Part shown: in pieces, positions 32,844-45,400 of the stretch
How positions within the stretch are numbered: the stretch's first letter is position 1
Layout of the letters: each line of letters opens with the position of its first letter
Source: Adineta steineri
Lineage: Eukaryota > Rotifera > Eurotatoria > Adinetida > Adinetidae
DNA: 64,000 nt
Direction of reading: 5' to 3'
Assembly: GCA_905250115.1 (NCBI GenBank)
Contig: CAJNOI010000226.1
Span: forward strand, 59,093-123,092
Made by a program: the position numbers and the translations under genes
Notes under the pieces: generated by a model
The model's database searches: none
Seen by the model: only the letters and a program-made list of their open reading frames with translations
Told to the model about the DNA's origin: nothing

Positions 32844-32946
32844 ATGGGTATGAAGGTATGGGTCTGGATGTTGGCAGTGTGGATGCTGGTGTGAGTATGA
32901 GAAAGATACATTCAGACCCATCCATCCAACCCATACACACCTTCAA
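32844..32946. repeat. GT-rich inverted repeat
   Basis: GGGTATGAAGGTATGGGTCT in the left arm faces AGACCCATCCATCCAACCCA and TACACACCTTCAAGATC in the right arm. The spacer is itself GT-rich. It ends with the same CTTCAAGAT block seen at 33567. Confidence 0.5.
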
Positions 32947-33514
32947 GATCTGTGATAAAACCATAACATATTTTTATTGATATATTTCAACAAAACTAAT
33001 TATTTATTTAACAATTCTGCTTATTTGAAAAATTAAAAAAAAAAGAACACAAAATTATGGTGTATTAAGAATCATTTAATGTCGTCATTAACTTTTGTAT
33101 GATCCCCTCTATATTGTGATTTTCCTCTTACATGTTTTAGTAATGCACTGTAACAAGAGAATATAGTAGGTAGTTGTAAGTGTTTTATTCATCTCAGATT
33201 ATCTCAGCATATAGTCACACGCACATTCTCAAGATCTTTTATTATTCGATTCATTTTGAAGAAGAATTGTCATTATTATAACATATTCTATTATTTTTAT
33301 ATAGTCCACAGAAAAATCACTGAAAATGGCTCGGAATGTCGAAATAGTTTTTCTTCTTGGTATTGACTCAAAGGTAGTTCGATACAACAACATTAGTATT
33401 TCATTTGTTTTGATTCATTGAAGTTTTATGTATACAATACCTGTTAAGTTTGCATGTTTGTCAGTGGTTGCAAATGCTAATCGTATCGGAGGAACTTTTG
33501 GATAGATCATCTCC

Positions 33515-33574
33515 CATCTTGAGGGTGCGGATATGAAATGAATAAAAATATTCACGCCCACATCCTTCAAGATG
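33515..33574. repeat. GT-rich inverted repeat with CATCTTGA arms
   Basis: CATCTTGAGGGTGCGGATAT in the left arm pairs with ATTCACGCCCACATCCTTCAAGATG-type sequence in the right arm (33550-33574); the outer CATCTTGA/TCAAGATG stem is exact apart from one bulge. It lies just after the C-terminus of a minus-strand gene. Confidence 0.55.
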
Positions 33575-33646
33575 GCGTGAGGTTGCCTTAAGTGAAAGTG
33601 GTCGTTAGTGTGTTCATCTGCGCAAGTTTGAATGAGAATGATATTT

Positions 33647-35560
33647 TCACAAAACTTTAATATGCGTCCACACAAGACATCTAATATCAATATAAATAAT
33701 ACACATCATTACAATTACTTTTAGCATTGTCTTATACAAATCTAGTAGAGCTGGGAAAGTTGTTTTGATCACAGTCATATTGACCAAAAAGATGAGAACG
33801 AACAGAACTGTGATCCATTTAATTATCCATTTGATTAGAGGAAAGATTGGCCAGACGATAAGAAAATAGAATGAATGTGATCCGCCTTTCGATTGATGAT
33901 GTACACAATTCATTTGACATACACCTGCGGATTGACAGCAACCATCATCTTTCAACATTGTTTCATAGTTGTAGCATGATAATTGTTTTATATGTGTCAA
34001 TTCGTAATAACATGGTCGGGCAAACGGCTGAATATGACAGGATGACTTTGTGACGACCGTCGGATAAACAGCCGATATGCTTGATGCTAGCCAGCCAAAA
34101 CTGGACCATTCAGTAATGTATATATGACGGCATTTTGATAATAGCCAAAGTTCGACAATTGCATGTTGAACATTCGAACATCGATCGGTATCGGCCAATG
34201 TATCCAATGACCATACTTTAGTATTATTCAATGATACATGTGATTTGATGTACATTTTATACGGTTCATGATCAGAGACAACTAGCCAAGTCTCATTCTC
34301 TAATCTTCGTTCATTTAATACACATTCTAAAAAAACATTCAAGTTCGATTGTGATGATCAAGATGAGGAAAGATAATGATACAATTTTATTCAACGAGAG
34401 AGGATCCCAAGTATCAATGACTATGTTTGATAAGATTAATAGCAGTCTGCTCAGCTCGATTAGTTAATCAGAATGAACCAGTCTTTCCCATAGACTATTC
34501 TTGATGAGTAATGTCAATCTTAATTTTAGAAAAATTACTATAAACTGGTACTAACCTAATTTAGAATCAATCGAATGAATATCAATCATAAAGAAGAAAA
34601 GAAAACAAATTTTCGCACACTATCTTCTTGAGATCGTATAAGACGATCTCGTCGTGTGTGTTTGGTAGATAAGATTTTCTTCTAGAAAAATCTCTTTTCA
34701 ATCATTTTGATGAAAAAATCATAGTGTAGTTACCTACAAGAATTAGATATTCACGTACTCAAGAATATTTCTTCTCCGTTGATTGGAATTTGTCTGAGAC
34801 CATTTTTTCGCATCTGTATACCTCGATGGCATTGTCCAATCTTCAAAGTATGATTTTCTATTTCATCACGCAATTGTCTGATCGGTACGAACAAGTAATG
34901 AACAAAACTTTGAAATAGATCATCTTCACTGACATTATGAAATAGTGTTTTACTATAACTGGGATTTTTCATTAGGACAGTCATGAAATATTCATCAGTC
35001 ATGAGAAATAAAAATTGCTTTTGTTGTTTGAATAGTGTCAGATTTGAATGACAGAGAAGTTCATCGAAGGGACCGTGAAAATGAAGTAAATCACTATTGG
35101 TCAGAATATGATTTTTCGTATATCGACTGAATAAATGCAATAGGAATGACGATTGGGGTTCGAATAACTGATGATATTGACATGAACTCAGTGTAGTGAC
35201 TGGCCAATGAATGACTAAACGTCGATGCATTAGTATGGCCATTAGAAATGCACTCACAATAGATTGAACACGGTTGCCAAGACCAGTGTCACAACTGACA
35301 ATCAAATATTGATCGATATCCTGAGTAAGATAATCGTCAATGAATCGTGTCAGATGTTCTGGAAGACGAGACGACTGAAATCGTTTGTGATCAGTTCTAT
35401 TGATCGATTGGATATTTTGTAGAGATGGCAATATTTTATCAATATCTTTTTTTCGATTGAATAAATACTGACGATAGAAATGTGTAGAAAAAAATGTAAG
35501 GAAAACAACAGAGAGAAGAATACACCACCAAATAAATTTCGTTAATTTTGATCGTATCAT
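33647..35560 (-). CDS. Fucosyltransferase-like protein, GT37 (xyloglucan fucosyltransferase) type
   Basis: Two exons, 35560-34759 and 34326-33647, joined at TTGA|GTACGT and tttttttag|AATG with matching phase; 493 residues. An N-terminal anchor (FIWWCILLSVVFLTFFSTHF) is followed by a stem and the donor-site motif CDTGLGNRVQSIVSAFLMAI with HRRLVIHWP, as in GT37 enzymes (GLGNR). GIQMRKNGLRQ is the counterpart of the GxxIR region. Exon 2 carries ETWLVVSDHEPYK, IVELWLLSKCRHIYITEWSS and FGWLASSISAVYPTVV, matching the C-terminal lobe where surveillance of side-chain donors occurs. Unusually, a second hydrophobic stretch (WITVLFVLIFLVNMTVI) follows near the C-terminus. A Golgi lumen location is likely. 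GT37 is chiefly plant and slime-mould, so transfer is possible. Other GLGNR families remain an alternative. Confidence 0.6.
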
Positions 35561-38500
35561 TTTTCTTAACGTTAGTTTTTCACAAATAAACCTGATTTCT
35601 TTAACGTATGTATTATTTCTCAGTTACGTAATCGTCGTCAACCAGTGAGACTAAAAGACAAGATTGATTTTCAAGTCTGAAAACTGTAAGAAATCTATAA
35701 ATAATCAAAACAACGTGATATATTAAACGAAGATTGGGGAGTTTTTTTTTATATATTTAATTAAACTAATCTCATTTTCATTTCATTTACACGTTGTATT
35801 CGATCCTACTGACTATCAGAAAATCAAATTCCCCATCAATTCATTATCTATAGTATTTACTAATCCACCTGAATTATGATCCCAATCATCTGTACTGAGT
35901 GTGGGTAAAAGGAGAATCAACACATGTACACTCAGCTCTAACGAATACTTCCTTCTGTATGAATAATTCAGAGACGAGAAGTGATCTCAAAAATTGATTA
36001 TCTCGAAGGGTGATTATTTATTTAAACAGAAGGTTAAAAACATTCGCTTAACTATGGAACTTTCTTTGATAGAATAATTCAAAATTCAAAGTAAGTCAGT
36101 TAATTTTCTTTTTAAAATACAGAAGAACGACAGAAATCTAAGAATAATCAGTTGAAATTATATATCAGTGTGTTCGTGTAGAAGTTTCACTGTAGTATTA
36201 ATCGTAAGTTAAATAAAACCAGAAAGAGATCAATAGTTCTAACACTATCTAACAAAATTTCACATCTAACACGGCTGTGGGTGAAATCAATTCAGTTTAA
36301 ATATTATATCTATAGCTTTATACTTCTCATATTAATACTTCATGTAGCAAAAGGCAATCTATCTACATACTGTTCTCTTCCACTTGTTCTGTCAAAAATC
36401 GCGTTTCATTGACAACTGATTCCAATCTAATCGAAAAAAAGCATCAGAACTGGTATAGTGAAATAAAAATAAAAGAATACGGCTGTATATACTATTCTCA
36501 CAATTTTTTCTTTCTTTAACTGTTGTCACTGTGTTGATTTTGCTCTGTTGTCCTTCGTCAGTGCTCGCTGATATATGCGATGAAGAAATGAGATGACAGA
36601 GACAGTTATATGCGCAATGTTTGTGCCGACAGGCACGATTTCTATACAATTCTTAATTCTTCAAAGATATTATCCTTGTGCGATATAATAATCGTCATTG
36701 AAGGAGAATCGCGTTCATTTTATATTGTAATATCTTTCTTATCTCTTTGTGTTATAACCTCGATCATTATATGTGCATATAATATTCTCTTCTGTTCTCT
36801 TCTCTTCTTCTCAAGCGTAGCGAGCAACGTATTATATCTCATATATATGTATGTGTAAAAGAAAAGAATAGGTAGATTTGGAAGAATGAAGTAGTGTGTG
36901 TAACATCGTTTATATACCGAAGATAGCGGTAACGCTACTCTTCCAATTTCTCTTTGTGATCAAAAATAAAATAAAGTCTGCAGCACAAGTAACGAATTAT
37001 TCTATCTATATTATTATCAACTCTGAAATTCGTTACAATGTTGATAAGAATATAATACTGATAAATACTGAAATACAGAAAAGAACGATGATGAGAATAG
37101 TATATAATCTGTAGATGCACAAATATGTGAATGTATATTGACTTCAGTATTTGCATAAGAAATGAAAAATAGCTTTACCAACTTTTATTTGTGATACTGC
37201 TTCAAGAGATTTTTTTTATTCTGCTCTGTTGTATAAATTATGAATATGATACAATAATCGTCATTAAAAGGATGTTGCTCTCGTTTTGTATTGTTATATC
37301 TTTCTCGTCTCTTTGTGGTGTAACCTCGACTATTTTATGTCTATGTTCTTATCGTCTCTTCTGTTCTCTTGTGTATAATCGAGTAATTTAATGAAAGAAT
37401 AAAACAACTTGAAAATGGAGTAGTGAAGTTAACATCATATGTAGAGGATAGAGATAACACTATACTTCATCAGTTTATCATCGTGATCACAATAAAGATA
37501 ATGCTGCAGCTATAATAAAACATCTCTAGTTCTCTTCATAAGTTCGTTACAATGTGCACCGAAGTCAATCATTACAACACAAGTAAGATATTGACATCGT
37601 TCAAATTTTGGTTTTCTTCTAAAATAGTGTTACTAGAGAAGACATTGTCCCACAAATATGTGTTGCTCATCTAACCCTAATTCAACATCTGATTCCGTGT
37701 ATGGATCAAACTCCTGAACAACCACTAGTGTTCTTACTAATCATAGAACTATTCAATTTGCACACGTTAACTACTACTACTACACACACACAATGAAAAG
37801 TAACTCTTGGTTTTTTATACTTTAATATAATATTGTTGTCTATCATTTCAGTGAATTGCAAGAAACGGGACGCGAACGTTTCATTCGAAACAAGGTAGAG
37901 AAAGAAAGTAAGACGCACCACTTCAAATAAGTATTTCCATCATTCAGATGATCATCAGAGGTTTATTTGTTTTTTTTCGTTTTCAATAAACAGAAAAGAC
38001 AGATGTTCTAGACTACAACTACATCATATTTATTTTAATTAATAAGGATAACATGGTGAACAGAAAAAATCTTATCGTTTTGAGATTAGCAACCATTCCG
38101 ACGTGATTCTTTGTTTCCTTTGTGTTCAACACAATTACCACATGTTCGGTCTCAATTGCATTCCATATTGGAGTAGCATAATTCTCATATTGAATGCTTC
38201 TGAGTAATTCCTGCTTTTTGCGTATAACACCATCAGTCGCCAGCTACCACCTTCTCCATCATCATTTCGAAAAGAAAGAGAAATTAGTTAATTTGAACAA
38301 TTCTGTCTGTCACAATGAAAGCAAAATGATACTTACGTTTGTACGCGTTAATAAGGATGTTAACCAAGAGACAGTTGAAGCTAATTTTATACATGTCTAT
38401 ATATATGGGTTTTTTCGGAGTGACGCAAGAAAACAAAGAAGAAATATCAAACAAATTAAATAGCCTACTTTATTGAATCGTTATTGCGCATTTTTACGAC

Positions 38501-38800
38501 GCATGGGAGTCGAGTAACATGTTCAACTAGTCGTTATTATTATGTTTCTTGTATTCTGTCTGATTGACCTCACATTAACCTACCTATCTTTGACGTTTTC
38601 TCTTTATCGTATTATTATTAAGTTAAAAAAAGTTTTTATATAAAAAAAGTGGAACATATGGTTATCTTAGTAAGGAAGTAGAATTCTTATAAAATAGATC
38701 GATATCACACTAAGGAGGATGCAAGCGAAAAGGAAACTGTCATCTACATGCACCGTCAAAGATCAAGAAATGTCGTTTAATCATGAATATTTTCGTTTTG
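35561..38800. other. 3.2 kb intergenic region with two repeat copies
   Basis: Holds dispersed-repeat copies 2 and 3 (36655-37530). Around 37645-37740 a plus-strand stretch reads EDIVPQICVAHLTLIQHLIP, and after 37850 another reads ELQETGRERFIRNKVEKES behind a splice-like acceptor; these could be decayed exons, but I recognise no family and do not call a gene. Confidence 0.35.
36655..37530. repeat. Dispersed repeat copies 2 and 3 as a diverged tandem pair
   Basis: Copy 2 (about 36655-37030) and copy 3 (about 37190-37545) share CGATATAATAATCGTCATT or ACAATAATCGTCATTAAA, TCTCTTTGTGTTATAACCTC or TCTCTTTGTGGTGTAACCTC, and GTTCGTTACAATGT downstream. The offset is 515-570 bp. The first 200 bp also occur at 4550-4740. 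Confidence 0.55.
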
Positions 38801-39817
38801 TTAGTGGCGCTTAGTTGGTGATCGAACTGGTGTTTTCAAGGGACCGTTTTCTGAAAGAACGATTGGTGTTAGTACACCATTCTTTAATAAATTTGCTTTT
38901 CCTAACCAACAGTAATCTGTTCCATTTGGCCCATGTATTTGAACACCAGTAAATAAAGCATATTGACGATCTTTAAAGTTTTTTGCATCCTCTCGAACAT
39001 GTCTTTCTAAATCACTTGTAATCGTTTTATAAGCAGCCATTGTTACTTTGAGTAAATCTGGAGCATTTTTAGGATCAGTAGAAAGGCCAGTTTGCTTAAC
39101 AATATGTCTTCTTAACATACTCATCTCGATATCACTTTCATCGATATCAAGATTCAATTTATTTGCAGCAATTTCGGCTGTAAAAGCAGCAAGAGCTCCA
39201 CATGCTGTTGTTTTTTCATGCATACCACTGCGTGTTCTATAAACAGAACCTATTGATCCTTCGTGATCAATAGCAATATGAGTAAAGCAATAATAAATAA
39301 AACGACCATTATCCGGAGCATGATGATGTGCAGCAGCGAAACCAGTTTTACCGCAAAATAACATACCAGCAAGAGAACCACAAATGAATCCTTGTCCCCA
39401 CATGTTTTCAATTGCTTCTTCAAGAGGACTTGTAATTTCGTCACGACATAAACCAACACAAACCAAAGTATTGACATGAGGATAGAAACCTTCTGGAACT
39501 AAAGTTTGCTTTGTTTGAAAAACAAAATCTTCTAACCCATAAGCACCAGGAAATACTCGTTGTAAAGTACTTTGAAAAGCATCACCACCACTTTTATTTG
39601 ATCTTATAACTTGATGACATTGAGAACAGGTAGCACCAGAATTATTAGATTGAATTGGTGGACTAATTAAAGAAGGACGATCTCGAGAAGACGTAAGAAT
39701 ATGATTCGTTTGTCGTGTTTTTGAAGAACTTGAGGTCATTTTATCTACAACGAAATAAAATACAATTGTCAACAATATAATACCAAAGAAAAAAATTTGC
39801 AATACTTTGCCTCTCAC
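38801..39817 (-). CDS. LCIB/theta-type carbonic anhydrase-like protein with N-terminal membrane anchor
   Basis: A single-exon 338-residue protein. Residues 8-24 form a signal anchor (IFFFGIILLTIVFYFVV), followed by a Ser/Thr-rich stem. From about residue 85 the sequence follows the LCIB family closely: FPGAYGLEDFVFQTKQTL, GFYPHVNTLVCVGLCRDE, WGQGFICGSLAGMLFCGKTG, FAAAHHHAPDNGRFIYYCFT, then MHEKTTACGALAAF. Candidate zinc ligands are C124, H180 and C206, with R125-D126 next to the first Cys, as in beta-like carbonic anhydrases; all are present, so activity in CO2/bicarbonate interconversion is plausible. The family is best known from algae and other protists and from bacteria; I do not know it as a standard animal gene. 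The absence of introns contrasts with nearby multi-exon genes. The anchor would place the domain in the secretory lumen or outside the cell. Confidence 0.75.
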   Translation of the reverse strand: MRGKVLQIFFFGIILLTIVFYFVVDKMTSSSSKTRQTNHILTSSRDRPSLISPPIQSNNSGATCSQCHQVIRSNKSGGDAFQSTLQRVFPGAYGLEDFVFQTKQTLVPEGFYPHVNTLVCVGLCRDEITSPLEEAIENMWGQGFICGSLAGMLFCGKTGFAAAHHHAPDNGRFIYYCFTHIAIDHEGSIGSVYRTRSGMHEKTTACGALAAFTAEIAANKLNLDIDESDIEMSMLRRHIVKQTGLSTDPKNAPDLLKVTMAAYKTITSDLERHVREDAKNFKDRQYALFTGVQIHGPNGTDYCWLGKANLLKNGVLTPIVLSENGPLKTPVRSPTKRH

Positions 39818-42430
39818 GTTTAAAATATATATATTGAATGAAAATATGTGCTTTCACTCGATATTTTGTTATTAAAATCATCGAAATATTATAAACTACA
39901 TCAGATTTATAGGAAAGAATAAAACTAACTTTTACGTCGTTATAACGAAGAACAGTAACGCTATTCGAATAGTTAAGAAAGAAGAATATATGATCCCTTT
40001 ATTTTCGATAGAAACTTGCTGATATAGGATGAAGTCAATGTCACTATAGTACGTCAATTATCAATACTTGTAGTAAATAAATTTTAATGCATGATGAATT
40101 GATGGAGTTGTGATATTATCTGAGAAATGTTGTCAAGTCAAACAATGGAATAAGAATATTTTTGTTTTGTGTATTATACGCACACATTCTTACACAACTG
40201 TAAAGTCATAGTAACGCATAATAAGAAAGAATGGAGACGAATAAAAAGAACTATACATACTTGATGTTATTTTACTTTCTTTCAGCTGTTGTCATGACTG
40301 CTACGTCATCGAAGAGAACGTGTTGTTGTGTCCTTGTTTATATTAGTAACCGATGATGGCAAAATATTTTAATAATAAACTAAAAGAAGAAGGACAGAAA
40401 GAAAATCGTTATGTATACATACCATAACACCCTCAACTAGCAGATGTTTGTTGATTAGAAATATGTAAAATGTGTTTGATTAAACAATAGTGAGTGAATG
40501 TGCAAAAGGTGTATTACAGATTGAAATAAATAAGAAAATTTTTATTCAATTCAATTTAACGAAATATTTTATAAAAAAAACGTCTTTTTCTATTTAAAAT
40601 CAAAACTTCAGTATAAAATAAACTGCATAACTATGATCATTCGTAAGCTACATTGAATAAGTTTTCAGATGGTAATCAAACATAAATTAAGTTGAAAAAT
40701 TGAAAACTTCTTTTAGTGTAAGATTTTCGTCATACTCTTAATTAAATGATTTTTCAGATTATTTATCTATAGAAAAATATTCAAGTTTTACATCATCAAA
40801 ACCAAAGAAGATATTAAAAAAATACTACGAAAATAGTACATTGTTAAAAATAAATGCTGAAAACTTTGAGTGTTATGAATTGCGTCTAAGTCATAAATAA
40901 ATTTAGAATCATTGATGAGGAAATTAATACATCAGAAAATGCATTTCACAAGGACTGAAGTGTGCTTGACAAATTTTTTTATTAGTTGTGTCAGACAATG
41001 AAAGAAAGTAATGTTACCAATATTTTTGACATCAATCTTCGAATGTTACTTCCTTTGTAGCGTGCATACAAAATGCCACTCTTCTTCAACATCTGGTAGA
41101 AAACGCATTAAAATCTTGTTTATTCATATGTCAATAGTGAGAATAATAAGAATGTATAGGATGAAATACATACAGTTTCTCTTGAATAATAGTTTGAAAA
41201 CTAATTTTCAAAGATCGTGAAGTTAAAAAGAAAATTCTTTATATATATATATATATATATGATCATGAATGTCTTAATTTAATTAATAAATTGATTTATT
41301 TTACGAATATATTAAGTCTGAATAAAATGAGATAATCGTTCATAAATGTATTTATACATATTAACTATGCTGATATTCCATTAACTGTCTTATTATGATA
41401 AAGTAGAATATAAATTATAAAACAAATATTTTAGTAAATCTACTACAAAACTATTATTTCTTTCTCTAAACTACTTGAAAATGAAATGAGATGAACTATT
41501 CACAAACAATAAAATATGAAAAATATCTTTCAGAAAAACTATATCAATACGGTTTAAACAATAGCTGTGATAACATCAAGAGAAATATCTTTGCTAACAC
41601 AGATATGAATCCGTATGACATACTATAAATGAAAGATTCAGATTCTGATCTTAAAGTCAAAGTTGAACAACTTCATACTTTGTAGAATAAATTAATATGA
41701 ACAAGAAAAAGTAGATCTGTGTATAGTTTTACCTTGATATTTCAAGAAAACTTCTCGATAGATATTCTATATTAATGAATTTGATATTATTGGAATAGTT
41801 TGAATCAATTAATTCAAGTTCAAGACTCACAAGGAAATATTATGTAGAAATCATATTGTTATCTATTCTCTTTCGTTAAAATACATACTATCGTAAAAAT
41901 AAGGGATGTTGAATGCCAGTATTTTGCTTAACTCATAAATATTAGTATTCTCATTCTCATTACGTCATATATCTGATATGATTATAGATTTTGTTTTAGT
42001 TTATCTGTTATTGTTATTTACAGACATATCCATCTATGTCACTCATGAGCTCATCTCAACGTCTTTTTGTAAATGAAATCTTTGAATGATCATATATTCT
42101 GAATCCGATGAATACTACCAAAACAATTGCATATTATGAGTAACTACAATGCAAAACCAAGAGAACATGTGAAAAGATAATTACAATTATCGTATCTATG
42201 ATAAGTTTTGTTAATCATAATAAACTAATATATAAGAGTCAAAAAAGCAAAGATATTTATTTTTGTTTGGGATCGAATATTAAAGTAAATGATAATTCAG
42301 TAAAAATAGGGAAGGAAACAGTTCGCGGACGTCATAAAAAGAGAATTCTTCTAACTAAAGTATTATTTGGAATTTGAACTACTTGCAACAAAAAGGATAA
42401 AATAATTGAAAGTTAATTTGTTTGCAATAA
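39818..42430. other. 2.6 kb intergenic region, nothing recognised
   Basis: AT-rich, with one (AT)n microsatellite near 41242-41260. CATACCATAACACCCTCAAC near 40421 resembles the GT-rich repeat class. No gene was recognised. Confidence 0.35.
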
Positions 42431-45400
42431 TTAATATAATTCTGCACTATTTAAAATACTGCTATTACCACCTCCACCAGTAACTAATACTTGTCCATTT
42501 AATAATAAAGATGCCTTATGATATATTCGTGCATTAGTCATGCTACCAGTAGTTGTCCAGATACCTGTTGATGGATCATACAGCTCACAACTATTTAAAA
42601 TATTATCATCATTCGATCCACCAGTAACTAACACTTCTCCATTTGATAATGCAGATGCTGCGTGATAATATCGTGCATCAGTCATGGGACCAGTAATTGT
42701 CCAAGTACCTGTTGATGGATCATACAATTCAGCACTATTTAAAATAACATAGTTTGATCCACCAGTAACTAATACTTTTCCATTTGATAATACAGATGCT
42801 GTATGATAATATCGTGCATCATTAATGGTACCAGTAGTTGTCCAAGTACCTGTTGATGGATTATACAATTCAGCACTATTTAAAAAACCACTATTGCCAT
42901 ATCCACCAGTAACTAATACTATTCCATTTTGCAATATAGATGCTGTGTGCCAACTTCGTCCATTAGTCATGTAACCAGTAGTTGTCCAAGTGCTTGTTGA
43001 TGAATCATACAGCTCAGCACTATTTAAATAAAAACCATTATTGTATCCACCAGTAACTAATACTTTTCCATTCCATAATACAGATGCTGTGTGCCAATAT
43101 CGTACATTACTCATGTTACTAGTAGTTGTCCAAGTGCTTGTGGATGGATCATACAGCTCCGCACTATTTGAAATATTGTAATTAACATCGAGTCCACCAG
43201 TAACTAATACGTTTCCATTTGATAATACAGATGCTGTGTGATCTCGTCGTGCATTATCCATGCTACCAGTAGTTGTCCAAGTATCTGTGGAAGGATCATA
43301 CAGCTCAGCACTGTTAAAAACACGAGCATTATATCCACCAGTAACTAATACTTTTCCATTTGCTAATACAGATGCTGAGTGAAAAAGTCGTGTGGTAGTC
43401 ATATTGCCAGTAGAAAACCATTCTAGAAATTACATTTTTATATATTTAAGCAATACAACATTAGACAATCAAACACTCAACATTCATTATTCTTGTTCAG
43501 TATTTTTCATCTTTGAAAAAACGACAGTCTTTGACATGTCTGTTTTATATCACTAGAAACTTATATAGACCGAAAATACTAGTCAAACCTATTGCACAAA
43601 ATCTCTTCACATATCATTATCACATCTTCACTTTTCTATATTTTCTATGTCCTCTCTTCTCTCAATCAAATATATAAAAGATGTTTGTCACAAACCGACC
43701 ACTCTAATAATTACACTGACTGATGTGTTTTTCTATTCTACAAATTTTCCAAGCTATACTCTGGCCTCCGAATGCGAATTTTCGGAAAAATAGGAATCCT
43801 TAGAGGATTGTTTTTGACTAAAAAAGGATTTTCTATAAAAAGATGGCAAAAATATAGGTATGCATTATTTTTGACAAAACATATAATTTTGCTAGTTTTG
43901 ATAGTCCATATTTTTCCTTTGATAGAATCAGCATAAACGATTACACCTTACTTACAGTCGTTCTGTAATTCTTTGCTATCAAAATAATCATTTAAATCAA
44001 ATGGTGTTTGAAATTTCGATTATGACATGGTTTATTCACATTTCAGTAAATAACAAAAAAGCAAATCGTAAACTTTCAAAAATAAATAGCGAAAAAGCAA
44101 ATAAATACTTTTCTTATAATTAAACTTGATAAATAAATAAATAAATAAATGCTCATTTAAATTTATACATGAACGCTTAGAAAATAAATATCAAATCGTA
44201 CCTTCCATGTACCGAGTGAGACAAAAGTTTCGCAACACTTTTTATTTCATATATATCTCGGCTTGCGAAAGTGAGAAAATGTTAATTTTTTTTCAAAAGA
44301 TGCGCCGTGAAAAATTCTACAAAATTGCATAAAGAAACTCCTACAAACTTGTTTTGTTGATTGTTTCTATACTCAAAATGAAAGAGCTCTATGATGACGC
44401 TATGTCCCATCGTAATAAAAGTGTTTGAAACTTTTTGTTGTCTTTCTTACATCTCGACTTTCACGAATGATGAAATTTTGATTTTTGTTATAAAAGATGC
44501 GCCTTGAAAAGCTCTACAAGAATTGCACAATCAAGCTCCTATTGACTAATTTAATGGTTCCTCTCATACTGAAAATGAGAAAGGTCTATGTTAGTGCTAC
44601 TTCTCGCCGTCAAAAAGATGTTTGAAGGACTTTTTGTTTTGAAATGTGGAATGTTTTTGCGCAGCTGTTCTAGAGCTTTCCGTGGCGCATCTTTTGAAAA
44701 AAGAACCAAGATGCTATCATTTTTCCAATCGAGATATCTGCGAAACAAAAAGTGTTGCAAAAATTTTGCCTCACCCGGTATATGCCTCATGTATCTGCAA
44801 AAGCGTATTACAAAAATACCCGCATTTGTATACAAGTGAAACTGCGAAAAAAAGTTCAAAGGACACATGATTATTTTGTGTACATTAGTTTTATCTTTTT
44901 GACTATTGAATCATTAGAGAATTCGTGGAAGCTGTGAAAATACAAATAGTATTACGTACAATAGATATCGCCATTTGACGAGTATTAATTCAAAACGTTT
45001 ATACGTGAGCATATATATATTCAATCTGTTTTTTTCTTATGTATAAAGGCTGATTTTATCAGTACTAACTAGCTTGTCAATGTGGAATTCGACTAATACT
45101 CTATGAATAATCTTTTATTTTCTCATATTTTTGTAAAATCAGTTACATTTCTCTTTTGTTCGATAAAATCTAGGTAAAATAGGAAAAGCAATCGAAATAT
45201 AGGACAAATTAAAGAATTCTTCAAAAATATAGGATTTAGAGGAAAAAAAGGTCGAATCGCAGCCCAGAGCCTGGCTATATTCGAAAGATATCTAATAGAA
45301 TGAAAGGTATGAACTTCTCTTCAACTTTTTCATGGTTCTTTGGATATCATAATCAAAATAATGAATTATTCATAACATTTTCTTTTCGATAATCTACACA

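Larger units (their letters stand above)
31783..33646. other. 1.9 kb intergenic region with GT-rich inverted repeats
   Basis: Divergent-type spacer. Between 31783 and 32840 nothing was recognised. It contains the inverted repeats at 32844-32946 and 33515-33574. Confidence 0.4.

Noticed and set aside
37645..37921. Protein-like fragments EDIVPQICVAHLTLIQH and ELQETGRERFIRNK
   Set aside because: Short, no family recognised, and they cannot be joined with confidence.
39048..39477. Overlapping open frames on both strands within the carbonic-anhydrase-like gene
   Set aside because: The conserved LCIB motifs are all in one frame; the others are shadows.
41235..41262. (AT)n run as a possible origin or promoter
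   Set aside because: Simple microsatellite; nothing else supports function.
44551..44868. Open frames in the kelch intron
   Set aside because: They fall inside or across the inverted-repeat MITE.
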